Part shown: positions 1 through 5,304 of the stretch, piece by piece
Layout: each line of letters begins with the position of its first letter
How positions within the stretch are numbered: the first letter of the stretch is position 1
Assembly (NCBI GenBank): GCA_903905395.1
Contig: CAIVGD010000079.1
Coordinates: 1 to 13,646, forward strand
Length of the DNA stretch: 13,646 nucleotides
Source: an uncultured Verrucomicrobiota bacterium
GTDB taxonomy: Bacteria > Verrucomicrobiota > Verrucomicrobiia > Methylacidiphilales > Verrucolacustridaceae
Reading direction: 5' to 3'
Translations under genes and position numbers: made by a program
Notes under the pieces: generated by a model
The model's input: the letters and a program-made list of their open reading frames with translations, nothing else
Told to the model about the DNA's origin: nothing
Databases searched by the model: none

Positions 1-112
1 CGCTCTGCGGGACAGAGCTTCGAAGGGCCCTCGCGTGGCGAGGGAGTTGAAGTCAGAAGAGCTGAGAATTGAGAGCTAAGGTAGAGGCGGCCTCTCCGAG
101 GCCGCCTAGCTG
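1..112. repeat. Dispersed GC-rich hairpin repeat, copy 1 (modules A+B; left end cut by window)
   Basis: This is the first of three related intergenic repeats. Module A (about 1-44) has GCGGGAC, seven variable bases, then CGAAGG, a spacing also found in copy 2 (9044-9063). It contains two hairpins: GCTCTG/CAGAGC (2-7/13-18) and CCCTCGC/GCGAGGG (28-34/38-44, three-base loop). Module B (45-112) begins AGTTGAAG and contains a perfect 9-bp hairpin, GGCGGCCTC/GAGGCCGCC (86-94/98-106, loop TCC). Copies 2 and 3 keep this hairpin with one mismatch. Module C of the other copies is absent here. It encodes no convincing protein. A REP/MITE-like non-coding element is the best reading. Confidence 0.8.
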
Positions 113-180
113 GACGTGGGGATTAGAATTTTTGATTGGAGAGGAGAATTGCCTCACGCAAAGAGGCTTGATTGGGTAGA

Positions 181-209
181 TTGACTGAGGGAGGGGCTTT
201 TTGTAAGAT
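181..209 (+). promoter_or_regulatory. Sigma-70-type promoter for the PUR-like gene
   Basis: TTGACT (181-186; 5 of 6 consensus matches) is followed by a 17-base spacer and TAAGAT (204-209; 4 of 6). The predicted start is near 216, leaving a short leader that carries AAAGGGGA before the ATG at 232. A small hairpin, GCCTC/GAGGC (151-155/163-167), lies just upstream. Confidence 0.55.
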
Positions 210-231
210 TTAGCGAAAGGGGAAATTGCAT

Positions 232-468
232 ATGGACCAACGCGAAGGGGAAAGAACATTACGATCGGAGAAGGTACAGATTGAAAGAAAAACATTCTTC
301 CTGGATCTGAAGGAAAATGACCGTGGGCGCTTTTTGCGGATCACGGAGGATGTGGGGGGAAGAAGGGATCGGGTGATCATGCCGGCGAGCGGGATGGAGG
401 ATTTCGCCCGGGCACTGGATGATTTGATTGTTTTTGAGCAGGAGGAGTTGGGTCCGCAACAGTTTTAA
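232..468 (+). CDS. PUR-alpha-like DNA/RNA-binding protein (DUF3276-type)
   Basis: This is a 78-residue basic/acidic small protein. It matches the bacterial PUR family of single PUR-repeat proteins, which bind single-stranded nucleic acid as dimers; Borrelia BpuR is a known member. The family pattern is visible at roughly residues 17-68: IERKTFFLDLKEN, then GRFLRITED, then GGRRDRVIMP and a terminal helix with ALDDLI. The likely role is a cytoplasmic regulator acting on RNA or DNA. ATG 232 is preferred over an in-frame TTG at 226, because AGGGG sits about eight bases upstream of 232. It has its own promoter and is convergent with cutA, with about 80 bases between the stop codons. The family call is firm; the cellular target is unknown. 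Confidence 0.85.
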   Translation: MDQREGERTLRSEKVQIERKTFFLDLKENDRGRFLRITEDVGGRRDRVIMPASGMEDFARALDDLIVFEQEELGPQQF

Positions 469-548
469 CGCCCAGGATTTTTTTGGCGGCTTCTGCGGAT
501 ATGGGATTAGCCCCCGTAGGTATTTTTTAGTTTCCAGCTAAAAACTCG

Positions 549-860
549 TCAACGGACGGAGGCGCGGACCCAACGGGCGTAGGCGGCAGAGGCGTGGGCG
601 GTGAGGGTGACCAGCTCGGGGCAATCGTAGGGATGAAGTTTGGCCCAAAGTTGTTCCAAAGCTTTCCGTTTGGCCGGGGTGGTTTTGGCGAGAAGAAGAA
701 ATTCGCGGGATGTGGTGCGGCGATTTTTCCAGATGTAGTGGGACTCCAGACCTGGGAGGATTTGGACACAGGCGGCGAGACGTTTCCGCAAAGTGGCGGA
801 GGCTATGCGGCGGGCGTCGGATTTCTTGGCGACTGTGGTGATCAACAGGCGGAGACTCAT
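549..860 (-). CDS. cutA: CutA divalent-cation tolerance protein
   Basis: This is a full-length CutA1 protein of 103 residues, the usual size of this trimeric, signal-transduction-like fold. Visible family features are the N-terminal strand LLITTV, the RLAACVQILPG segment (residues 27-37), the YIW strand near 42-44, and the HPYDCPELVTL motif (76-86; usual form HPYExPEI). CutA is linked to copper and other divalent metal tolerance in E. coli, but its true role remains poorly defined. On the minus strand AGGA precedes the ATG by about ten bases. It is the last gene of a three-gene minus-strand cluster, 63 bases after the deaminase. No strong terminator is visible in the 80 bases shared with the convergent PUR-like gene. 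Confidence 0.93.
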   Translation of the reverse strand: MSLRLLITTVAKKSDARRIASATLRKRLAACVQILPGLESHYIWKNRRTTSREFLLLAKTTPAKRKALEQLWAKLHPYDCPELVTLTAHASAAYARWVRASVR

Positions 861-923
861 TGGAGAAAGTTCCTGTAAAAAAGGGGGGGACGCGAAAGAA
901 AAATGGGGTGAGGTGGGGTGATT

Positions 924-1337
924 TCAAACTGGAATCACGCGGATCTTCACGCTCAATCGTTTTGCCAACTCGTACGGAACGGGATGGGCGGCATCCAGGC
1001 TCGGACGGCAGACGATGATTTTGACTCCATAGCGGACGGCGTCGACGAGACAGCGATCGCACGGTGGGAGGGTGACGGCGAGGAGGTGGGGTTCACCCGG
1101 TTTACAGAAGGCGAGGGCGTTGCTTTCCGCGTGGGTGGTCAGGCGGCGGCGAAAGTCACGATGAAGGGCTTCGTCCTCGGTGAGATCCACTCCCGGCGGT
1201 TGGCCGTTAAAACCAATGCCGCAGACACTGCCTTCTTTGCGGAGGATGGCGCAACCGACTTTGTGATAGCGGTCGGTGCTGGTGGCGGCGGTGGCCTCGG
1301 CGAGGCGGAGAGCTAGCTGGATCCATTTTTCCTTCAT
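924..1337 (-). CDS. dCMP deaminase-type cytidine/deoxycytidylate deaminase
   Basis: This is a 137-residue zinc-dependent deaminase of the CDA/dCMP deaminase superfamily. The zinc and catalytic residues are visible: H69-A-E71 (THAESNA) and P92-C93-D-R-C96. The substrate loop GIGFNGQPPGVDL (40-52) resembles the GYNGFPRGV segment of dCMP deaminases. The likely reaction is dCMP to dUMP plus ammonia, supplying dUMP for thymidylate synthesis in the cytoplasm. The exact substrate cannot be fixed from sequence alone; it is somewhat shorter than typical T4-type dCMP deaminases. AAGGAAA lies just upstream of the ATG. It starts nine bases after the membrane-protein gene and is probably co-transcribed with it and with cutA. 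Confidence 0.88.
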   Translation of the reverse strand: MKEKWIQLALRLAEATAATSTDRYHKVGCAILRKEGSVCGIGFNGQPPGVDLTEDEALHRDFRRRLTTHAESNALAFCKPGEPHLLAVTLPPCDRCLVDAVRYGVKIIVCRPSLDAAHPVPYELAKRLSVKIRVIPV

Positions 1338-1346
1338 GGGGTTTCC

Positions 1347-1697
1347 TTATTTCTCCGAGACGTGGAGGCGGTGGAGGATGCGATGAAACACGGGGGCAAG
1401 GACGATGCCGAAGAGGGCGATGAGGACGAGTCCGCAAAAAAGGGCGTAGCCGGCGGAGAAGAGTTTGGCGGCGGTGGAGTGTAATTCAGGTCCGTACACC
1501 GGCCCCATGCCGCCCATTAGCATGGCAGATTCCACGATGGCATTGGCCCAGGACAGACGCCCGATGTGGTGGTAGCCGAGGACCCCGAGGGTCAGGGTGA
1601 AAGACATTAGGAGGAGGGCCAGGCCGAAGTGCTTGAGGAGGCGTTTGAAAAAGACGTGTTTGGGGGCGACCGGTTGGCGGTGGTGTTCGTATGACAT
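1347..1697 (-). CDS. Small two-helix membrane protein with a degenerate ion-channel-like pore segment
   Basis: This is a 116-residue integral membrane protein. It has a basic N-terminus (residues 1-21), a first membrane helix at about 22-44, a re-entrant-like segment SWANAIVESAMLMGGMGPV (49-67), and a second helix at about 78-103, ending in a basic HRILHRLH tail. This order, TM1 / short pore helix / filter / TM2, is that of the two-TM ion-channel unit (Ion_trans_2). The potassium filter TVGYGD is not present, and GGMGPV occupies its place. It may be a channel-like protein of altered or no selectivity. It is the first gene of the minus-strand cluster, nine bases ahead of the deaminase. The start ATG lacks a clear Shine-Dalgarno sequence. 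Function is unknown. Confidence 0.75.
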   Translation of the reverse strand: MSYEHHRQPVAPKHVFFKRLLKHFGLALLLMSFTLTLGVLGYHHIGRLSWANAIVESAMLMGGMGPVYGPELHSTAAKLFSAGYALFCGLVLIALFGIVLAPVFHRILHRLHVSEK

Positions 1698-1760
1698 GAA
1701 GAATTGGTAGCGGGTTGGGGCGTGGGGGTGAAGCCGACACTGAGGGCGATTGGGAAGAAG

Positions 1761-1843
1761 TGGGCGGAGCTGGATTCGAACCAGCGAAGGCGTAAGCCAG
1801 CAGATTTACAGTCTGCCCCGTTTGGCCACTTCGGTATCCGCCC
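1761..1843 (-). tRNA. tRNA-Tyr (GTA)
   Basis: On the minus strand the gene reads from GGGCGGA (acceptor 5' side, complement of 1837-1843) to TCCGCCC plus discriminator A (complement of 1761-1768). The acceptor is a perfect seven-base pair. The anticodon loop is CTGTAAA within GCAGA/TCTGC, giving anticodon GTA. The long variable arm, the TTCGAATC T-loop and the 83-base length fit a bacterial type II tRNA-Tyr. CCA is not encoded. Confidence 0.96.
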
Positions 1844-1852
1844 GAAAGGGAG

Positions 1853-1881
1853 AGCATCGCAAAAAACGGGGATGGGGTCAA
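1853..1881 (-). promoter_or_regulatory. Possible promoter for tRNA-Tyr
   Basis: On the minus strand TTGACC (complement of 1876-1881) is followed by a 17-base spacer and GATGCT (complement of 1853-1858), ending nine bases before the mature 5' end of the tRNA. The -35 box is good and the -10 box is weak (3 of 6). Confidence 0.4.
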
Positions 1882-1940
1882 AAGGGAACCCCCGGGAATA
1901 AAAGTTGGTCGGGATGGCGGTGGTCGTTCAAGATGGAGGG

Positions 1941-2918
1941 ATGAAGCAATTTTTTCATGCGGCTCGGCGGTTTTGGACTGGGCTTTTGGGGTTGGTTTTG
2001 CTCTGCGGGACGAGTTGGGGACAGGAGAAGATGGATAGGGAGAAGGCTTTGGCGGAGTTAACGGCGATTGAGGCAAAGAACGAGAAGATGACGCGGGACG
2101 TGTTGAGCAAGGCGGCCCGGGACTTGACGGAGGCTGGGCAGGAGCGGACGAAGGCGGTGCAGGTGTATTTGGAGAGTTATCGGAATGTGGAGTATGGGCG
2201 GACACAGGAGGGGGATACGAAGTTTGGGGATTGGAAGGTGCAGGAGAAGGAGATGATTTCGTCCCTTGCTTTTGGCGAGAGCGTGCAACTGCAGGTGCGG
2301 TATGTGGCATTGGTGTGTCGTGATGCTTTGGGGGAGAAGGAGAGGCCGACGGCGGCGGAGTGGTTGGCTTATTACAATTCACTGACCGAGGCTTCGGACG
2401 CAACGGAGGTGCAGGATATGGTGGGAACCGATGCGGCAGGCAAAGGAAAGAAAAAGCCTGATCATTCGAAAAGGCAGAGTCCGGGGATTTTGGACAAGTC
2501 GGCCAAGGAGAGTCCTTTGGTGCGAGATCGGCAGATCGGTGGATTTTTGCAGGATGTGACGGCGGCGGACGTGGCGCCGGGGAATGAGGCGGCGGTTTTT
2601 CAAAAAGTTTTGCGACCGCACTTGATCGAAGAGAAGAATAATGAGCTTCTGCTGGTATGGGATCGGCGGATCGCGCGGATGGATGAGAAAGTGGAGAAGA
2701 GGACGAAGACCTTGGGGGCGGATGATTTTAAAATTTTGAAGCGGCCGGAGCTTTTGTGGCAGAGGGCGTCGGATCAGGCGGCGTTGGGGCAGGAGGAGGT
2801 GGCGTGGGCGCAGAAGATGGAGATTCTGCGGTCGTGTCCGTATCATCCTAAAGTGGAGGAGTGGGTGAAAGAGATGCGGGAGAATTTGAGAAAAACGTCG
2901 GCGGGATTGCCCAACTAA
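1941..2918 (+). CDS. Secreted or periplasmic protein of unknown function
   Basis: This is a 325-residue protein that I do not recognise. Residues 1-27 form a signal peptide: a basic start (MKQFFHAARR), a hydrophobic core (WTGLLGLVLLCG), and likely cleavage near SWG|QEK. The mature part is very rich in Lys, Glu, Arg and Ala and probably mostly helical, with possible coiled-coil stretches (30-75, 205-245, 295-320). A lysine/glycine-rich linker lies at about 155-185. No catalytic motif or membrane segment is visible after the signal. Three in-frame starts exist: TTG 1905, ATG 1914 and ATG 1941. ATG 1941 is chosen because the signal peptide begins there, although GGAGG lies almost against it. It stands alone between tRNA genes. 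It is probably a lineage-specific envelope protein. Confidence 0.78.
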   Translation: MKQFFHAARRFWTGLLGLVLLCGTSWGQEKMDREKALAELTAIEAKNEKMTRDVLSKAARDLTEAGQERTKAVQVYLESYRNVEYGRTQEGDTKFGDWKVQEKEMISSLAFGESVQLQVRYVALVCRDALGEKERPTAAEWLAYYNSLTEASDATEVQDMVGTDAAGKGKKKPDHSKRQSPGILDKSAKESPLVRDRQIGGFLQDVTAADVAPGNEAAVFQKVLRPHLIEEKNNELLLVWDRRIARMDEKVEKRTKTLGADDFKILKRPELLWQRASDQAALGQEEVAWAQKMEILRSCPYHPKVEEWVKEMRENLRKTSAGLPN

Positions 2919-2945
2919 GCGCGGTAGGGTAGGGTTTCATTTCTT

Positions 2946-3019
2946 GCGCTGTTAGCTCAACTGGATAGAGCACCTGACTACGGATCAGGAGGTTAGAGGT
3001 TCAAATCCTCTACGGCGCA
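2946..3019 (+). tRNA. tRNA-Arg (ACG)
   Basis: The acceptor GCGCTGT pairs with ACGGCGC with one G-T pair. The D arm is GCTC...GAGC, the anticodon arm is CCTGA-CTACGGA-TCAGG with anticodon ACG, the T arm is AGAGG-TTCAAAT-CCTCT, and the discriminator is A at 3019. CCA is not encoded. The A in the wobble position is expected to be edited to inosine to read CGN codons. It lies eight bases ahead of tRNA-Gly, so the two are probably co-transcribed. Confidence 0.96.
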
Positions 3020-3027
3020 CTTGGTTC

Positions 3028-3101
3028 GCGGCTGTAGTTAAATGGTAGAACGCTAGCCTTCCAAGCTAGACACGAGGGTTCGATTCCCTCCAGCCGCACC
3101 A
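3028..3101 (+). tRNA. tRNA-Gly (TCC)
   Basis: The acceptor GCGGCTG pairs perfectly with CAGCCGC. The anticodon arm is CTAGC-CTTCCAA-GCTAG, giving anticodon TCC, and the T arm contains GGTTCGATTCC. The discriminator A (3098) is followed by an encoded CCA (3099-3101), unlike tRNA-Arg and tRNA-Tyr here. The sequence becomes abruptly AT-rich right after the CCA. Confidence 0.96.
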
Positions 3102-3338
3102 CCTTATTAAGCAAGTACTTGCATTAAATAAATACCATAACTTAGACAAAACTTAGACAAAGATTGGATTTTGTCATTGGTGTAAAGTCACGTCCATTGG
3201 GATACATTTGTTATACAATTCTGATACGCCGTGAGACGCCTGCTTTTTTGAGTTTTTCAGGGGCATCCATAAGCCGTCACCCACCGGAGCCGACCGATTT
3301 GGCTCTGCGATTTTAAGCCCCCTTCGAAAGGGTTGAGG
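3102..3338. other. AT-rich gene-free stretch with a palindrome and tandem repeat next to tRNA-Gly
   Basis: No gene is visible. Directly after the tRNA 3' end lie a perfect 12-base palindrome, GCAAGTACTTGC (3111-3122), and a perfect tandem pair of ACTTAGACAAA (3140-3150 and 3151-3161). Near 3208-3218 there is a near-palindrome, TTGTTATACAA. The composition is clearly more AT-rich than the flanking genes. Such features beside a tRNA 3' end resemble the arm sites of tyrosine-recombinase attachment regions, but no second copy of the tRNA end was found in the window. Confidence 0.45.
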
Positions 3339-3340
3339 CT
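3316..3340 (-). terminator. Weak hairpin at the end of the PEP-CTERM gene
   Basis: CCCTT (3320-3324) pairs with AAGGG (3328-3332), and AGCC (3316-3319) with GGCT (3337-3340) across a four-base bulge. On the minus strand it overlaps the stop codon and is followed by TTAAAA. The U tract is poor, so termination is uncertain. Confidence 0.3.
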
Positions 3341-4283
3341 AGGCTCGCTTCCGCCGACTCAACGCCACCACCACCACCCCGCCAAGAACTAACATTGAAA
3401 GCGAGGAAGGCTCAGGGACACTAGCAACACGAAACCCGTAGTAGCTGTTCTCAAGCGTCGGATTGTCGTTGAAGCGGGACGAGGCATCCAAGAAGTTGCT
3501 GCTGTTGAACCAGGCGCCGCCGCGCAGCTCCCGGACTGCGCCCGCTGTGTTGTTGATTCCGTCAAATGCTGTTTCGCTCCACTCCCACACATTCCCATTC
3601 TGCGCCATCGTTCCGTATGCACTTAATCCACCCGCGTTATTGATATCTGCAGGGCCAGATTGCCCACTGTACACCGCTGTATTCGTAGCTGTTCCGCTAG
3701 CTACTGCGGTTGGTGCACTGTCGCTTCCGTTGGGAAAGTTTGACCAGCTCCCATCAGGATTCCCATACGCTCCCTTGTACCACTCGTTACTACTGGCGAT
3801 GACATACTTCGCTAGGCTATTCCTAAACATATTGTTCGCGTTGTACCCCGCATCCCCTGCTGACCACAGCTGGAATGTTCCACCAACAAACTTATACGCT
3901 ACTGTCCCTCCTGTGCTCGTGTTCAGCCAATTCACATAGGTGGCCGCCTCATACCAGGTAATTCCTGTCGCAGGCCGATTTACTCCGTTGCCACCATAGC
4001 TGCTCATATCCCACAACGTAATCCCTAGGCTCCCTGCTGTGTTGGCTTTGGTGATCATATCCCTACTCACCTCGTACTTGCCCAGATTGTAGGTGTAGGC
4101 CACCGAGCCCGCAGGATTAGGACTTCCTGTCGTATCGGCCACATTGTTGGGATTTCCTATCGTTACAAAATCCATCGTGAACGCATTGTCTCCACTACCA
4201 AAACTTTCGGTGACAACTTGTGCTGATGCGCTCTGGTAGCCCAGAGCAAACAAAGCCAGTGCGAGAATGTATTTTGAATTCAT
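3339..4283 (-). CDS. PEP-CTERM-anchored protein with a SUMF1 / formylglycine-enzyme-like domain
   Basis: This is a 314-residue exported protein. Residues 1-21 are a signal peptide (MNSKYILALA... with SASA|QVV). Residues 35-288 form a sulfatase-modifying-factor (FGE/SUMF1) fold of the secreted, PEP-CTERM-linked subtype: VTIGNPNNVADTTG (40-53), LGKYEVS (67-73), ITWYEAATYVNWLN (108-121), SSNEWYKGAYG (164-174), NGNVWEWSE (229-237), LRGGAWF (253-259) and GFRVASVPEP. The C-terminus is a PEP-CTERM tag: VPEP (289-292), a hydrophobic helix and RRKR (310-313). The tag directs sorting by an exosortase to the cell surface or matrix. No cysteine is present, so the copper-binding catalytic cysteines of true formylglycine-generating enzymes are missing; a structural or binding role is likely. 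GGAG lies about 12 bases upstream of the ATG. Base composition is more AT-rich than neighbouring genes. Confidence 0.85.
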   Translation of the reverse strand: MNSKYILALALFALGYQSASAQVVTESFGSGDNAFTMDFVTIGNPNNVADTTGSPNPAGSVAYTYNLGKYEVSRDMITKANTAGSLGITLWDMSSYGGNGVNRPATGITWYEAATYVNWLNTSTGGTVAYKFVGGTFQLWSAGDAGYNANNMFRNSLAKYVIASSNEWYKGAYGNPDGSWSNFPNGSDSAPTAVASGTATNTAVYSGQSGPADINNAGGLSAYGTMAQNGNVWEWSETAFDGINNTAGAVRELRGGAWFNSSNFLDASSRFNDNPTLENSYYGFRVASVPEPSSLSMLVLGGVVVVALSRRKRA

Positions 4284-4330
4284 AGTGTTACCCTACTCCT
4301 TTCCCACAAATGTCAATTTGAAATATTAAC

Positions 4331-4369
4331 GTATTAGCAAACTAATGCATGCCATCGAAATGCTAATAC
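4331..4369. promoter_or_regulatory. 9-bp inverted repeat upstream of the PEP-CTERM gene
   Basis: GTATTAGCA (4331-4339) and TGCTAATAC (4361-4369) are exact reverse complements separated by 21 bases, 48-86 bases upstream of the minus-strand ATG. The central region also holds ATGCAT and GCATGC. This is a plausible operator for a dimeric or tetrameric regulator, or a stem-loop. No regulator can be named. Confidence 0.4.
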
Positions 4370-4452
4370 CTTTAAAATCCCCAAACCTCGGCTGGATTTG
4401 AGTTTATTATGATGAATATCGCTTTAACTTACGAAACCCGTTTTTGTTTATC

Positions 4453-4513
4453 GGCAGGGAAAACGCACCTGTTTAGATGGCTAGGTGCAAGAAATACAGA
4501 TGGCTACCCTGCC
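4453..4513. other. Nested inverted repeats: possible structured RNA or mobile-element hairpin
   Basis: GGCAGGG (4453-4459) pairs with CCCTGCC (4507-4513). Inside it GCACCT (4465-4470) pairs with AGGTGC (4483-4488). A nine-base direct repeat, AGATGGCTA, occurs at 4475-4483 and 4498-4506. This lies in the 424-base gene-free interval 4284-4707. Short open frames here (for example 4409-4600 and 4477-4701) show no recognisable protein. Confidence 0.4.
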
Positions 4514-4619
4514 TTCGCCATCCGCCAGATGCAGACACTCACCATGCAGCCCGCAGCGCGACGATTGGAACAGCCCAAGCAAGGAAAATCCGACCTCTGA
4601 CCCCAAAATATTCCGTATG

Positions 4620-4655
4620 CCTGTCAACCCGCTCGGGGCTTGCGGGAAGGACAGG
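4620..4655. other. Imperfect long hairpin upstream of the methyltransferase-like gene
   Basis: CCTGTC (4620-4625) pairs with GACAGG (4650-4655), and CCCGC (4628-4632) with GCGGG (4642-4646), with small internal loops and a nine-base terminal loop. It is not followed by a T tract. It may be a repeat end, a terminator of an unseen transcript, or leader structure for the gene starting at 4708. Confidence 0.4.
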
Positions 4656-4707
4656 CGATGGTGAGAATGATCCATGCGGATGGAACCCAGACAACAGGTG
4701 AAAAAAA

Positions 4708-5250
4708 TTGTTTGATAAACTAATCGGGTATTTGGTGGCAAGAGCGGGCAAGAAATATTCCGCGACTTACCGGGCGGTGGCCACGGGGCTGGGGGCGACT
4801 CTTTTTATGACTGGCTGGCCTGCGCTGATCTGGGTTGTTGGGCGTGGAGGGAAAGGGGACGTCTTTCCTTCCTCCGCCGCGGTTCTCCTGAGCGCGCTTT
4901 TGTTTATGGCCGGCATTCCGTGGGTGGGTTGGGCCGTTCTGTGGCAACTTTGGAAGGGGAGAGGGACTCCTGTGCCTTGGGTGCCGACCCAGGAGTTCCT
5001 GCCTTCCGGTCCTTACCGATATTGTCGCAATCCCATGATGTTCGGTTTTTTTATTTATCTGGCGGGTTGGGCCGCGCTGTTCAACAGGGAAGGTTCCTGG
5101 GTAGCAGTACTCGTCCTGATGATTCTTGTGATCCTCGGGATCAAGCGGATCGAGGAAAAGGAGCTCGAACAGCGCTTCGGGGATGCCTACCGCGAGTACA
5201 AAAAAAAGACGCCGTTTATCATCCCCAAATTTCGGTTCCCGAAAAAGTGA
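4708..5250 (+). CDS. Isoprenylcysteine carboxyl methyltransferase (ICMT/PEMT)-like membrane protein
   Basis: This is a 180-residue integral membrane protein with about four hydrophobic segments (roughly 22-46, 56-80, 106-126 and 130-146). The family signature is clear: GPYRYCRNPMMFGFF (101-115), then EEKELEQRFGDAYREYKKKTPFIIP (149-173). In this family the RNP..G segment and the Glu-rich region frame the S-adenosylmethionine site. The bacterial substrates, which may be lipids or other small molecules, are usually unknown, so no reaction is claimed beyond probable SAM-dependent methyl transfer. The start is TTG 4708, supported by AGGTG seven bases upstream. Citrate synthase begins 54 bases downstream on the same strand and appears to have its own promoter. 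Confidence 0.82.
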   Translation: MFDKLIGYLVARAGKKYSATYRAVATGLGATLFMTGWPALIWVVGRGGKGDVFPSSAAVLLSALLFMAGIPWVGWAVLWQLWKGRGTPVPWVPTQEFLPSGPYRYCRNPMMFGFFIYLAGWAALFNREGSWVAVLVLMILVILGIKRIEEKELEQRFGDAYREYKKKTPFIIPKFRFPKK

Positions 5251-5269
5251 TCGGAAGATAAAACAGGAG

Positions 5270-5298
5270 TTTCCGTTTTTCCCTTGATCGGGTATAAT
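5270..5298 (+). promoter_or_regulatory. Promoter giving a probable leaderless citrate synthase mRNA
   Basis: A perfect TATAAT (5293-5298) ends exactly six bases before ATG 5305, placing the expected transcription start at or next to the A of the start codon. At a 17-base spacer the -35 position reads TTTCCG (5270-5275), which is weak. No Shine-Dalgarno sequence lies between the box and the ATG. Confidence 0.55.
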
Positions 5299-5304
5299 CC
5301 CGTC

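Noticed and set aside
1486..2403. 305-codon proline/serine-rich frame on the minus strand
   Set aside because: It spans tRNA-Tyr and lies antisense to the secreted protein gene; composition is an artefact of G-rich codons on the other strand.
4336..4356. Sigma-54-like sequence on the minus strand (TGGCA...TTTGCT) upstream of the PEP-CTERM gene
   Set aside because: PEP-CTERM genes are sometimes sigma-54 dependent, but the GG and GC elements are three bases too far apart for a -24/-12 promoter.
4477..4701. 74-codon plus-strand frame in the structured gap
   Set aside because: No recognisable domain, no ribosome site, and the region is dominated by inverted repeats; random-like composition.
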